64,000 nucleotides of DNA, taken from Chryseobacterium aurantiacum (GTDB taxonomy: Bacteria; Bacteroidota; Bacteroidia; Flavobacteriales; Weeksellaceae). Numbering within the stretch: the first letter of the stretch is position 1; the number at the start of each line of letters is the position of its first letter. Below are positions 25,507-34,366 of this stretch, piece after piece. Made by a program: the position numbers and the translations under genes. Location of the stretch: NCBI RefSeq assembly GCF_003020585.1, contig NZ_PXUE01000002.1, positions 682,001 through 746,000 of the forward strand, written 5' to 3'. Below the pieces are notes generated by a model that did not search any database, was not told the DNA's origin, and saw only the letters and a program-made list of their open reading frames with translations.

Positions 25507-25538
25507 CTTATATCTAACCCTGCTGAGCTAGATATAAG
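25507..25538. repeat. perfect inverted repeat upstream of rlmH promoter
   Basis: CTTATATCTA (25507-25516) and TAGATATAAG (25529-25538) are exact complements around a 12-base spacer. The repeat ends 24 bases before the rlmH -7 box, so it covers the place of the -33 element and could be an operator. Confidence 0.55.
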
Positions 25539-25562
25539 AAATTTTAACCGTTAAAAAATCAC

Positions 25563-25570
25563 TATCTTTG
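25563..25570 (+). promoter_or_regulatory. -7 element for rlmH
   Basis: TATCTTTG is a perfect TAnnTTTG match. Transcription would begin near 25575, about 15 bases before the ATG. Confidence 0.6.
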
Positions 25571-25589
25571 CCGACTGAAAATTTTATCA

Positions 25590-26063
25590 ATGCGAATCAG
25601 TTTACTTTGTATCGGAAAAACAGACGATAAGGAGATTACTTCTTTAATCAATTACTACCTTAACCGTCTTCCTAAGCACTGGAATTTCGAAATTACCGAG
25701 ATTCCGGATGTGAAAAATGCAAAAAACCTGTCTCCTGATCTGCTTAAAAAAGAAGAGGCGAAGCTATTTCTTAATCACATTGATAAAAACGATCTTGTTG
25801 TAATTCTTGATGAAAAAGGAAAACAGTTTACAAGCCGCGAATTTTCCCAAAAAATTGATACCTGGATGAATTCTTCTGTGAAAAAAGTTCACATATTGAT
25901 TGGAGGTGCCTATGGTTTTTCAGAAGACATGTATAACAGAGCCAACGAAAAAATGTCATTATCCAAAATGACATTTACCCATCAAATGATTAGATTATTT
26001 ATTGTAGAACAGCTTTATCGTGCTGATCAGATCTTACAAGGAAAGCCTTATCATAATGATTAA
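25590..26063 (+). CDS. rlmH: 23S rRNA pseudouridine-1915 N3-methyltransferase
   Basis: 157 residues, the family's usual size. SPOUT knotted fold: LIGGAYGFSEDMY (AdoMet loop) and SLSKMTFTHQMIRLFIVEQLYRADQILQGKPYHND at the C-terminus, which is almost invariant in RlmH. It methylates pseudouridine 1915 in helix 69 of 23S rRNA on the assembled ribosome. Single-gene unit, convergent with trmL, another SPOUT enzyme. Start ATG is 20 bases after a perfect -7 box. Confidence 0.97.
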   Translation: MRISLLCIGKTDDKEITSLINYYLNRLPKHWNFEITEIPDVKNAKNLSPDLLKKEEAKLFLNHIDKNDLVVILDEKGKQFTSREFSQKIDTWMNSSVKKVHILIGGAYGFSEDMYNRANEKMSLSKMTFTHQMIRLFIVEQLYRADQILQGKPYHND

Positions 26064-26135
26064 AGGAAATTCATTTTAAAATCGATTCTTATTTTCTACA
26101 TATCAGACCCTTTAAAAAGTACTGTAAGTAATAGG

Positions 26136-26591
26136 CTATATTTTTAATCCGATCTGCCTTTTAGCCTCTCCTACTACAAAGGCAACAGAATTGGCAATAT
26201 TAAAGCTTCGAATTAGCTTTGACATGGGAATGGTTAAATGATTTTCAAACTGATCCAGAACTTCCTTACTCAACCCTACACTTTCTTTTCCGAAAACCAG
26301 CCAATCCCCGTCCTGAAAATCATTTTCCAGGTATGATTTTTCTGCATGTGAACTCATTAAGAAAACGCGTGACGGATCCGGGATACTTTTCACCCATTCT
26401 TCTACATTTGCATATTCAGAAACGTCAAGGTGTACCCAATAATCCAATCCTGATCTTTTCAGGTTTTTGTCATTAATTACAAATCCGAAAGGATGAACTA
26501 AATGTAACTTAGACTCCGTCCCCACACACAGACGTCCGATATTTCCTGTATTATTAGGTATTTCAGGTTCTACAAGAACAATATTTAACAT
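26136..26591 (-). CDS. trmL: tRNA (cytidine/uridine-34-2'-O)-methyltransferase
   Basis: 151 residues, minimal SPOUT methyltransferase. N-terminal VLVEPEIPNNTGNIGRLC is diagnostic for TrmL; further AdoMet-site motifs are VFGKESVGLSKE and IPMSKLIRSFNIANSVAFVVGEA. It methylates the ribose of the wobble base in leucine tRNAs. Codes against rlmH, with 72 bases between stop codons and no clear hairpin there. A strong minus-strand terminator lies just upstream, so it is not co-transcribed with the TPR gene. Confidence 0.96.
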   Translation of the reverse strand: MLNIVLVEPEIPNNTGNIGRLCVGTESKLHLVHPFGFVINDKNLKRSGLDYWVHLDVSEYANVEEWVKSIPDPSRVFLMSSHAEKSYLENDFQDGDWLVFGKESVGLSKEVLDQFENHLTIPMSKLIRSFNIANSVAFVVGEAKRQIGLKI

Positions 26592-26612
26592 GTATACTTT
26601 TTATATGAATTT

Positions 26613-26657
26613 AAAAAACAGCTAAAACAAAGCTTTTGCTGTATTTAGCTGTTTTTT
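26613..26657 (-). terminator. intrinsic terminator after the TPR gene
   Basis: Perfect 14-base inverted repeat AAAAAACAGCTAAA / TTTAGCTGTTTTTT with a 17-base loop that can itself pair AGC/GCT. On the minus strand the stem ends in a run of six T, downstream of the TPR gene. Confidence 0.85.
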
Positions 26658-26732
26658 ATTTATGATTTATACTTATTATTTTCCAGTAAATGATTTCGAT
26701 ACTGGTACTATATTTAGAAAGAAAATTGAATA

Positions 26733-27548
26733 CTATTTCTTAGCACATTTAGCGTAGTATTCTGCTAAAATAGCCTTTTCATAGCCTAATCCTACAGCTT
26801 TGTTAAGATTATCACAGGCTTCTTTGGGTTTAGCCATTTCAAATAAAATCATAGCCTTTGTTACAAAGGATTGTGCAAATTTAGGATCAATGGAAATAGC
26901 TTTAGAAACATCTGCAAAAGCTTCTTTAGTTTTCTTCATTTTTAAGTAAACATCTGCTCTTCCATTATACAACAATGATTCCGGTTTTTCGGCAATAAGT
27001 TTGTTGTAATCTTTTAAAGCTCCCTCAAGATCATCATTATTTTTTTTCAAATTGGCTAATCCTGTTTTTGCAAAAATGTTATCCGGTGCAAAGCTCAATA
27101 TCTGATTCAGATCTTTCATTGCCAGTTCTTTTTTACCCTGGCTATCATAGATCTTAGAACGCATCAGGTAGAAATCAGGGTTTTCAGCATCTAGCTTAAG
27201 TCCGTTTTCTATGTACTCTAATGCTTTTGCCTTGTTTCCTTTCTGGCTGTGTAATGAGGCTAGATTTACATATATGAAAGCTGACCTAGGATCCGTCTTT
27301 AATGCCTTTTCATATGATTTAAAAGCAAGATCAGTTTTTCCAAGCCTTCTTTGAGCTGTTCCCAGGTAATTGTAATATTCTGACTTAAATTTCTGGATCT
27401 GTTCTTTTTCCGCCAGTTGAGAGTACTGTTCTTCAGCACATTTATAGTCTGCTTTTTTAAAACACTCCTCGGCCATTTTTTTATCCTGACCGTAGATGTT
27501 CAACGAAAAAAAACTGATGGATGCTAAGAGTAATAATTTTTTTTTCAT
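26733..27548 (-). CDS. exported TPR-repeat protein
   Basis: 271 residues with a signal peptide (MKKKLLLLASISFFSLNIYG, cleavage near 20-21). The rest is a chain of about six tetratricopeptide repeats, for example KSYEKALKTDPRSAFIYVNL, EYIENGLKLDAENPDFYLM and DVSKAISIDPKFAQSFV. TPR arrays bind partner proteins, and such exported ones often serve envelope assembly. The catalytic function is none. It shares a 4-base overlap with the PAP2 gene before it, and tatA precedes that, so tatA-PAP2-TPR forms one transcript ending in the terminator at 26613. Confidence 0.88.
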   Translation of the reverse strand: MKKKLLLLASISFFSLNIYGQDKKMAEECFKKADYKCAEEQYSQLAEKEQIQKFKSEYYNYLGTAQRRLGKTDLAFKSYEKALKTDPRSAFIYVNLASLHSQKGNKAKALEYIENGLKLDAENPDFYLMRSKIYDSQGKKELAMKDLNQILSFAPDNIFAKTGLANLKKNNDDLEGALKDYNKLIAEKPESLLYNGRADVYLKMKKTKEAFADVSKAISIDPKFAQSFVTKAMILFEMAKPKEACDNLNKAVGLGYEKAILAEYYAKCAKK

Positions 27549-28111
27549 GAAGTTATATTTTGTTTGTTGATCACTTTTTTGGCGAGTGCACCAAATATCA
27601 CTCCCAATAAAGATCCAACAAACACCCCCACCAAAATATCAATTGGAAAATGCACTCCTAAATATATTCGGCTGTAGGAAACCACTATAGCCCACACAAA
27701 TATAGCATATGGAAACCATTTAAGCTTATTTTTCAGTAAGATACTTAAAAAAGACGCAAGAAAGAACGTATTGGAGGCATGAGCGGAATAGAATCCAAAC
27801 TGTCCGCCACATTTTACAATTCTCATGTAATGTTCCAATGTAGGATCATGACAGGGTCTTAACCTTGCCACACCATATTTGAAAACACTTGCCAACTGAT
27901 CCGAAACCGTTGCTCCAAGTGCTAAAAATATAAGAATAAAAACTAAGGATTTTAGTTTATAATTTTTGTATAAAAAATAAAGGAATATAATATAAAGAGG
28001 GACCCAGATCCATGTACTGGATATCAGCATCCAAAACTGGTCAAAGGCAGGGTCTCCTAAATTATTGAGGTATAAAAATACCTGTTTGTCTTCCTGAATG
28101 ATTTCCTCCAT
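27545..28111 (-). CDS. PAP2-family membrane phosphatase
   Basis: 188 residues, about five membrane helices. The three phosphatase motifs are present: KYGVARLRP (K-x6-RP), YSAHAS in place of the usual PSGH, and SRIYLGVHFPIDI (SR-x5-H-x3-D). Members dephosphorylate undecaprenyl diphosphate, phosphatidylglycerol phosphate or lipid A at the periplasmic face; which applies here is open. The SAH variant keeps the catalytic His. It lies 3 bases after tatA and overlaps the TPR gene by 4 bases. Confidence 0.9.
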   Translation of the reverse strand: MEEIIQEDKQVFLYLNNLGDPAFDQFWMLISSTWIWVPLYIIFLYFLYKNYKLKSLVFILIFLALGATVSDQLASVFKYGVARLRPCHDPTLEHYMRIVKCGGQFGFYSAHASNTFFLASFLSILLKNKLKWFPYAIFVWAIVVSYSRIYLGVHFPIDILVGVFVGSLLGVIFGALAKKVINKQNITS

Positions 28112-28114
28112 ACA

Positions 28115-28453
28115 TTATCTGCTTACAGGCCCTTCGTAGGTTTCATCATCGGCAGGCTTTGGTTTTGGAGGTTCATTATTTGTGGAAGCAGGTTCTGTAA
28201 GGATATCTTTTTCAATATCTTTCATTGGATTGAAATCCTTGGCAGCGTCTTTCACTTTTTCAATTTCACGTTTGATCTCAGAAACAGGATTATCTGTTTC
28301 TTTCATGATCTCGGTCTTGATATCTTCCACTGCTCCACGCATTTTTCTAATGCCTGCACCTAAGTCACGTGCAATCTGGGGCAATTTATCCGGACCGAAT
28401 AATACAACGATTGCCACTGCAATCAATGCCATTTCTCCAATGCTTAATTCCAT
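28115..28453 (-). CDS. tatA: Sec-independent translocase subunit TatA/E
   Basis: 112 residues: one N-terminal membrane helix (about 5-20, MALIAVAIVVLF), the FGPDKLPQIARDLG hinge typical of TatA/TatB, an amphipathic helix, then an acidic/proline-rich tail. The family member moves folded twin-arginine proteins across the inner membrane together with TatC, which is not in the window. The FGPDKLP form is common to Bacteroidota TatA. First gene of a three-gene transcript. Confidence 0.93.
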   Translation of the reverse strand: MELSIGEMALIAVAIVVLFGPDKLPQIARDLGAGIRKMRGAVEDIKTEIMKETDNPVSEIKREIEKVKDAAKDFNPMKDIEKDILTEPASTNNEPPKPKPADDETYEGPVSR

Positions 28454-28663
28454 GGTGTAAAATTACAAAAGATTATACATTTATTTATAGTAAACTAAAA
28501 ATTTAAACAAATTTTAAGATTTTATGGATAATAGTCAAAATTCAGGTTTTAAAGACCAGATTTGAAAGTAGATATTCACCAAAAAAACAACGGGATTTAA
28601 ATTTTTACAAATCTTCATTTCTTACTTCAAATCTATCAATTAACAAATAATTAATTCAAATCA

Positions 28664-28694
28664 TTGAGAATTAAACAATATTTCATTATATTTA
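28664..28694 (+). promoter_or_regulatory. promoter of the lipoprotein gene at 28722
   Basis: TTG at 28664-28666, 20-base spacer, TATATTTA at 28687-28694 (one mismatch to TAnnTTTG). Leader of about 24 bases. Confidence 0.5.
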
Positions 28695-28721
28695 CTACAC
28701 ACAATCAAACAAATATTTATT

Positions 28722-29669
28722 ATGAAAAAATTAATTATCAGTTTTAAAATTCTGGCCGTATTATCGGTATTTACACTCTCCAGTTGTCGTGATGAGAACA
28801 ATGAAATTTCCAAACAGGAAACGATTCAGGCAAAAATGACCATTGCTGATCTAAAAAAGGAAACAACATCTATTTCACAAGCAGTTCCGGAAATTGTACA
28901 GTCACAGCTAAACGAATCCCAAAGGAGTCTTGAAAAGTATTTGAAAAGTGATTTACAGATTACAGGAACAAATGTAATTGGAAAGATTTCTACTCAAAAA
29001 GGTATTGAGATTTCTCAAAATCTGATTTCTGACCAGGACCAGTTTATTGCTCTAGGAAATGTTCTGAATCCGTCTTCTGTCAAGATGGGAAGAATTGGAG
29101 ATCTTTATACCGGGGATGACTTTACTACTGCTCAAAGCGGTTTAAAGGAAATGGTTACTGAAGAAATAAAAACAGGCATCAATGCAATGGAAATCATCTG
29201 GACCGGCAAAAACGGAAAGTTTACAACGCTTTGTTTTTATAATGATTCGGGGATTGTCTGGGATAATATCTTGGGTGGTCTGGTTATGATGGATACAAGA
29301 GGAACCAGTGAAAGTTCTACCGGCAATGAATCTGCAAGGGTTGCTTCCAAATGGTATAAACAATGGTGGACTGCAAACTGGCTTTGGGGATCTAAAAGAG
29401 GTGAGGCAGGATATCAGATTACTGTTTATTATACGGGATCAACAGTATCCAATACTGATGTAAATGACTGGGCTTATATCAGCTTGGGGAAAGCAAAAAG
29501 TGAGAGTAAGATTACAAAAAATACAGGAGCCTATGGGCAGTGCCGATATGCATTAGGACTTTGCACCCCTACAGGTTCTTTAAGCTTTAATGCCAGTAAC
29601 TTCTCTGTTTCATTCTCTGGATTGGGAAGCAATGTTGTGAATAATGGTGTAAAATCTTTATATCCATAA
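28722..29669 (+). CDS. lipoprotein of unknown function
   Basis: 315 residues. Signal peptide with lipobox LSSC; lipid-modified Cys22 followed by RDENNE, an acidic stretch of the kind that in flavobacteria marks export to the cell surface. No known domain is recognised. Residues about 30-90 are polar and helical; the later part has a Trp-rich patch (KWYKQWWTANWLWGS) and a small cysteine pair in YGQCRYALGLCTPTG, then a glycine/serine C-terminus. The gene is monocistronic, with its own promoter and a strong terminator. It could be a surface-exposed binding protein, but that is a guess. Confidence 0.8.
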   Translation: MKKLIISFKILAVLSVFTLSSCRDENNEISKQETIQAKMTIADLKKETTSISQAVPEIVQSQLNESQRSLEKYLKSDLQITGTNVIGKISTQKGIEISQNLISDQDQFIALGNVLNPSSVKMGRIGDLYTGDDFTTAQSGLKEMVTEEIKTGINAMEIIWTGKNGKFTTLCFYNDSGIVWDNILGGLVMMDTRGTSESSTGNESARVASKWYKQWWTANWLWGSKRGEAGYQITVYYTGSTVSNTDVNDWAYISLGKAKSESKITKNTGAYGQCRYALGLCTPTGSLSFNASNFSVSFSGLGSNVVNNGVKSLYP

Positions 29670-29700
29670 TTTTCATAGAATATAAAATTTTTCAAACAGT

Positions 29701-29730
29701 AAGGGAAGCCTCTAGAGGCTTCCCTTTATC
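29701..29730. terminator. bidirectional terminator between the lipoprotein and tet-like MFS genes
   Basis: A perfect 26-base palindrome, AAGGGAAGCCTCT and its complement, followed by TATCTTTT on the plus strand. It can serve the lipoprotein gene; on the minus strand it would sit about 100 bases past the MFS stop. Confidence 0.85.
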
Positions 29731-29827
29731 TTTTACAATGTAGAGTAATGATTCTCTAATCTGCTTTTAAATTCAAAACAGTATGCTATTAACTCTTACT
29801 TATTCTTTACCTTGTAAATGCAATGGT

Positions 29828-31048
29828 CTAAATTTTCCCTTTTTTCTTAAAAGCAGAATAGGTAATTACAACGCTGATTGCCATTAAAATAAATGCAAGG
29901 AAGAAAGGCGCTCCTGAAAACTTAAATGGTGCTTCATCATGCGTGAAAAAGTAGAATAAATTGGTCATCATGGGAGGCCCGATAATGGAGGTTGCACTCA
30001 TTAAACTAGTCAATGCTCCCTGAAGCTCTCCCTGCTCATTGGAAGGAACACTCTTCGTAATAACAGACTGTAAAGCCGGACCACAGATTCCTCCTAAACA
30101 ATAAGGCACCAAAAAGGCAAACATCATCCATCCTTCAGAAGCAAATGCAAATAATAAAAGCCCTAGCGCATACAGTGCAAGTCCGTAATAAATACTCTTC
30201 TGCTCACCCAGTCTTGGAGTTGTCCATCTAATTAAAAGCCCTTGCACCAGACCAACCAATAGTCCTACAACTCCTAAAGAAATTCCGACCATCCTTTCCG
30301 TCCAGCCAAATTTATACATGGTAAAGAAGCTCCAGTTACTCTGTACCGCATGTCCTGCAATATAGATTAATATTAACGCTGCAATAAGTCCTGAAATTTC
30401 AGGGTGCTTTCCTAAAAATTTAAAGGACCCTACAGGGTTGGCACGCTTCCAGTTAAACTCTCTTCTTTTATCTTTATCTAAACTTTCCGGAAGAATGAAG
30501 TATCCGTAAAGGAAGTTAAGCAAACATAAACCTGCTGCTGCATAGAAAGGAACTCTAGCCCCATAATGTCCCAGAACACCTCCTAAAACAGGTCCTATAA
30601 TAAATCCCAGGCCAAATGCTGCCCCAATCAGACCAAAGTTTTTTGCTCGATCTTCATCCGTAGAAATATCCGCAATATAAGCACTTGCCGTGGTTACACT
30701 GGCTCCTGTAATTCCTGCAATAACTCTTCCCAAAAACAGCCACCAGATTGTGGGTGCCAATGCCAGGAAAATATAATCTACTGCAAATCCGAAAAGTGAA
30801 ATCAAAATAACAGGTCTTCGTCCGTATTTATCACTTAAGTTTCCTACAAGAGGAGAAAATATAAACTGCGTAAAGGCATAGGCAAAACCTAGCCAGCCTC
30901 CATACTTTGCCGCTTCACTGATATCTGCATGAATCAATTCTTCAATCAATTTAGGAACAACGGGGATAATGATTCCCCATCCCGTAATATCAATCAGTAG
31001 GGTTATAAATATAAAGCCTATGGCCGCTTTTTTCTTTGAATTTTCCAT
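29828..31048 (-). CDS. TetA-like MFS efflux transporter
   Basis: 406 residues, 12 helices. Motif A in loop 2-3 reads [12 protein letters not shown]; motif C in TM5 reads [12 protein letters not shown], which marks drug:H+ antiporters with 12 helices; the N-terminus [14 protein letters not shown] is that of the TCR/Tet family. Chromosomal members of this branch in flavobacteria are not proof of tetracycline resistance, and no tet regulator lies beside it. Monocistronic; the -7 box is only 7 bases upstream of the ATG. Confidence 0.9.
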   Translation of the reverse strand: MENSKKKAAIGFIFITLLIDITGWGIIIPVVPKLIEELIHADISEAAKYGGWLGFAYAFTQFIFSPLVGNLSDKYGRRPVILISLFGFAVDYIFLALAPTIWWLFLGRVIAGITGASVTTASAYIADISTDEDRAKNFGLIGAAFGLGFIIGPVLGGVLGHYGARVPFYAAAGLCLLNFLYGYFILPESLDKDKRREFNWKRANPVGSFKFLGKHPEISGLIAALILIYIAGHAVQSNWSFFTMYKFGWTERMVGISLGVVGLLVGLVQGLLIRWTTPRLGEQKSIYYGLALYALGLLLFAFASEGWMMFAFLVPYCLGGICGPALQSVITKSVPSNEQGELQGALTSLMSATSIIGPPMMTNLFYFFTHDEAPFKFSGAPFFLAFILMAISVVITYSAFKKKGKI

Positions 31049-31055
31049 GATGGTG

Positions 31056-31063
31056 CAAAATTA
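31056..31063 (-). promoter_or_regulatory. -7 element for the tet-like MFS gene
   Basis: Minus-strand TAATTTTG, perfect match, 7 bases before the ATG. The message would be leaderless or nearly so. No -33 TTG at the usual distance. Confidence 0.45.
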
Positions 31064-31208
31064 ATCAAATCTTAAAAATAATGGTTCTAAATTTCATTAT
31101 ATTAAACAAGCATAATATTGAGTAACAGAATACTATTAAAAAAACAATTTATTTCAATGGTATATACAAAACCAAAACACTTGAACAAGTCTTAAATCCA
31201 AATAATAA

Positions 31209-31236
31209 AAAAGCCTTTCTTTCGAAAGGCTTTTAC
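31209..31236 (-). terminator. intrinsic terminator after secDF
   Basis: Stem AAAAGCCTTTC / GAAAGGCTTTT with a 4-base loop; on the minus strand it ends in a T-run directly after the secDF stop at 31256. Confidence 0.88.
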
Positions 31237-31255
31237 TAATTTATTGTAGTTTGTT

Positions 31256-34150
31256 TTACTTTGAAGCAAGTACTTCTTTATCTGAAGTAGTTTTTCCATG
31301 TACTTCATCTTCTTTTCCTTTCTTAAGGAAGTCATAAGCAATTGCCGATGCAATAAAGATAGATGAGTAAGTACCGAATCCAATACCAATTAGCATTGCA
31401 AACATAAATCCTCTAAGGTTATCACCTCCAAAGATGAAAATCGCAAGGATTACCAAGATTGTAGTAAATGATGTGTTGAAAGTTCTACCCAATGTACTTG
31501 AGATAGAGTCATCAAATAATCCTGCCAATGTTAATGATTTCTTCTCTCTTAGATATTCTCTAATTCTGTCGAAGATAATTACCGTATCGTTAATTGAATA
31601 CCCTAATACTGTAAGGATCGCAGCGATGAAATCCTGGTTGATCTCCATGTTGAACGGCATATATTTGTGAAGTAATGAATACGTTCCTAAAATAATAACC
31701 GCATCGTGGAATAGAGCAGCAACAGCACCTAAAGAGAACTGCCACTTTCTAAATCTGAATAAGATGTATAAGAAAATACCTCCTAAAGCAGCCACTACAG
31801 CAAGAATACCATGTGTCTGAATATCGTCTGCCACTGTAGGACCTACTTTTTCAGAAGAAATGATACCTGCGTGATCTTTATCTGCAGATTTGAAATCGTG
31901 TAATGTAATGTTAGCAGGAAGATCTCCTTTTAACCCTTCATACAATTTCTGCTCAATCGTCTGGTCAGCTTTTAAAGACTCATCTTCGATTAGGTAATCT
32001 GTAGAGATTTTCAACTGATTGGCATTTCCAAAAGTTTTAGCTTCTACAGAAGAGTTTTTACCGTCTTCAGTTTTGAATAGTTTTACTAATTTTTCTTCAA
32101 CATCATTAGCATTAACTTCTTTATCAAATCTTACCACATAGTTTCTACCTCCTGTAAAGTCAATACCATATTTGAATCCGTGAGTCACCATTGAGAATAC
32201 ACAGATCACTGTTAGTACAGCAGAAACGATATAAGCATATTTTCTCTTACCGATAAAGTCAATCCAAGTATTTCTGAATAGGTTTTTCGTAGGTGGAGTC
32301 CATACAGAAAGATGTTTACCTTTATTTAATCTACTAAAGATCATTACTCTTGAAAGCAATACAGAAGTAAACAATGTCATAACGATACCAATCATCAATG
32401 TCAAAGCAAATCCTTTGATAGGTCCTGTTCCGAAGAAGAACAATACAACTGCCGTTAATAAAGTAGTTGAGTGACCATCGATAATTGCACTTAATGCGTG
32501 TTTGAAACCGTCTTTATAAGCTTCAAGAATACTCTTACCGGCAAATAATTCTTCTTTCGTTCTTTCGTAGATAATTACGTTTGTATCTACCGCCATCGCC
32601 ATCGTCAATACGATACCTGCGATACCAGGAAGTGTTAACGTAAAGTCACCGGAATCCATAATTCCGAAAATATAGAATAAGTTGATTACCATTGCAATTA
32701 CAGCGTACACACCGGCACCACCGTAATAGAAAATGATATAAACAATAATAATCAAGAATGCGATTGCAAATGAGATCATACCTGCGTTGATAGATTCCTG
32801 TCCAAGAGACGGACCTACCTGAGTTGCCTGTACTACTTTTGCACCTGCAGGTAATTTACCTGCTCCTAAAACGTCAACCAATTCCTTAGCTTCCTCCTGA
32901 GAGAAGTTACCAGAGATTTGAGTTCTACCGTTAGGAATAGCATTTACAACGTTTGGTGCAGTATATACTCTGTTATCAAGTGTAACAGCAACTGGCTTCC
33001 CTACGTTTTTCTCAGTTAAAGTTTTCCAGTCTTTAGCACCTTTAGAATCCATCTGCATGTCTACTACTACTCTTCCAAGTTCATCGTAGCTGATGCTAGC
33101 TGTTTCTACAGCACCGTCTACCGGAGCTTTTTGGTTGATGTTACTTCTGATTGCATACAATACCAAATCATCAGGACTTGTAGCCTCAGGTTTGTACCCC
33201 CACATAAACTGAGTATATTTAATGTTTGCAGGACGTAAAGCCAAACCTACCTTGCTGTTTAAAATTTTATTTACAACAGCAGTATCAGATAATTTTACGT
33301 TAGCAACACCGTTTGTTCTTAATTTGTCAAGCTGTAAAAGGTTGATGAAGTTCACATTTTTTGCAACTCCCATAGAATCTCCTTTTGCAGCAACCATAGT
33401 GGTTAATGTTTGGAAATAAGGTGCAATTTCAGGAACCTGTTGTACTTCCCAGAACTGAAGCTTTGCAGAAGTCTGAAGCATTTTCTTTACCTTATCGATA
33501 TCTTTCATACCAGGCATTTCTACAGAAATTCTAGCTGTACCAGGTACTCTCTGAACGTTTGGCTGGATTGCTCCAAGCTTATCAATTCTCGTTCTGATTA
33601 CCTCGAAAGCTGTTCCTACAGAAAGATCAATTCTTCTTTTCACAATACTTTTTACCTGCTCATCAGTGGTATTGTACTTGATTTCAGATAAGTTTGTGTT
33701 TCCGAAAAGTTCCGGATCAGCAAGCTTAAGGTTGGTTCCTTTTGCTTTGTTAACCGCATCGAACTGTTCAAAGAAGTTGTCGATGTAAGATTTTGTTGAG
33801 TTTTTCTGAGCTTCATCAGTCTTGTTCAAAGCATCAATAAGAACAGGATTTGTTGAATAATTGGTTAAATCATTAACCAAATCTCTCTGGTTGATTTCCA
33901 ATAGAACGTTGATCCCTCCTTTTAAGTCAAGACCAAGTTTCATTTCCTTGTCTTTAGCTTTTGAATAATAAAGCTTTGTATACCCAAGATTAAGAGTATC
34001 CTCCTTGATTCGTTTGATCTCTTTCTCGTTTCCTTTCGCAGCTTCGATCTGCGATTCAATTTTGCTGGCGTACCAGGTTGGTATTAGCTCGTTTAAGCAA
34101 ATCAACCCCAGGACAATAGCAACAATTGTAATAAGTCCTTTTCCTTGCAT
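31256..34150 (-). CDS. secDF: protein translocase subunit SecDF (fused SecD-SecF)
   Basis: 964 residues. SecD half: one N-terminal helix, KLGLDLKGGINVLLEI near residue 72, a large periplasmic P1 domain (IRTRIDKLGAIQPNVQRV), then five helices with GIVLTMAMAVDTNVIIYERTKEE. SecF half begins near 620 with TGFKYGIDFTGG-type sequence (GFKYGIDFTGGRN) and ends in a second helix bundle with GYSINDTVIIFDRIRE. It uses the proton motive force to pull exported proteins through SecYEG. Fusion of the two subunits is the rule in Bacteroidota. Extra periplasmic residues 250-340 lie between P1 head and base. Start is supported by a -7 box 29 bases upstream. Confidence 0.97.
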   Translation of the reverse strand: MQGKGLITIVAIVLGLICLNELIPTWYASKIESQIEAAKGNEKEIKRIKEDTLNLGYTKLYYSKAKDKEMKLGLDLKGGINVLLEINQRDLVNDLTNYSTNPVLIDALNKTDEAQKNSTKSYIDNFFEQFDAVNKAKGTNLKLADPELFGNTNLSEIKYNTTDEQVKSIVKRRIDLSVGTAFEVIRTRIDKLGAIQPNVQRVPGTARISVEMPGMKDIDKVKKMLQTSAKLQFWEVQQVPEIAPYFQTLTTMVAAKGDSMGVAKNVNFINLLQLDKLRTNGVANVKLSDTAVVNKILNSKVGLALRPANIKYTQFMWGYKPEATSPDDLVLYAIRSNINQKAPVDGAVETASISYDELGRVVVDMQMDSKGAKDWKTLTEKNVGKPVAVTLDNRVYTAPNVVNAIPNGRTQISGNFSQEEAKELVDVLGAGKLPAGAKVVQATQVGPSLGQESINAGMISFAIAFLIIIVYIIFYYGGAGVYAVIAMVINLFYIFGIMDSGDFTLTLPGIAGIVLTMAMAVDTNVIIYERTKEELFAGKSILEAYKDGFKHALSAIIDGHSTTLLTAVVLFFFGTGPIKGFALTLMIGIVMTLFTSVLLSRVMIFSRLNKGKHLSVWTPPTKNLFRNTWIDFIGKRKYAYIVSAVLTVICVFSMVTHGFKYGIDFTGGRNYVVRFDKEVNANDVEEKLVKLFKTEDGKNSSVEAKTFGNANQLKISTDYLIEDESLKADQTIEQKLYEGLKGDLPANITLHDFKSADKDHAGIISSEKVGPTVADDIQTHGILAVVAALGGIFLYILFRFRKWQFSLGAVAALFHDAVIILGTYSLLHKYMPFNMEINQDFIAAILTVLGYSINDTVIIFDRIREYLREKKSLTLAGLFDDSISSTLGRTFNTSFTTILVILAIFIFGGDNLRGFMFAMLIGIGFGTYSSIFIASAIAYDFLKKGKEDEVHGKTTSDKEVLASK

Positions 34151-34179
34151 TTTGTTATAACTACGTTAAATTAAGTCGG

Positions 34180-34187
34180 CAAATATA
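34180..34187 (-). promoter_or_regulatory. -7 element for secDF
   Basis: Minus-strand TATATTTG, perfect match to TAnnTTTG; leader about 25 bases. -33 not clear. Confidence 0.45.
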
Positions 34188-34366
34188 ATGATTTTCTTGT
34201 ATTTTATGAATTTTTAACAACAGAAATGGTTTATTTTCAGATATATCAGCATTCTGATTTACATTTAAGATTTAACAATTTTTTCAGCGTATCATAGTGA
34301 AGTTTTCAAAAATTAATTGGTACAAAATTTTCATTCCTATTTCAACGCACTAACTATCAAAATATT

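Larger units (their letters stand above)
25231..25589. other. divergent intergenic region yihY/rlmH
   Basis: 359 bases without an open frame. It holds the yihY-side -7 box (25325-25332), a perfect 10-base inverted repeat (25507-25538) and the rlmH -7 box (25563-25570). The central part is AT-rich with nothing recognisable; no tRNA or ncRNA signature was seen. Confidence 0.5.

Noticed and set aside
29828..31048. Acquired tetracycline-resistance gene
   Set aside because: The base composition and promoter style match the neighbours, and there is no regulator or mobile element; a chromosomal TetA-like pump is the safer call.
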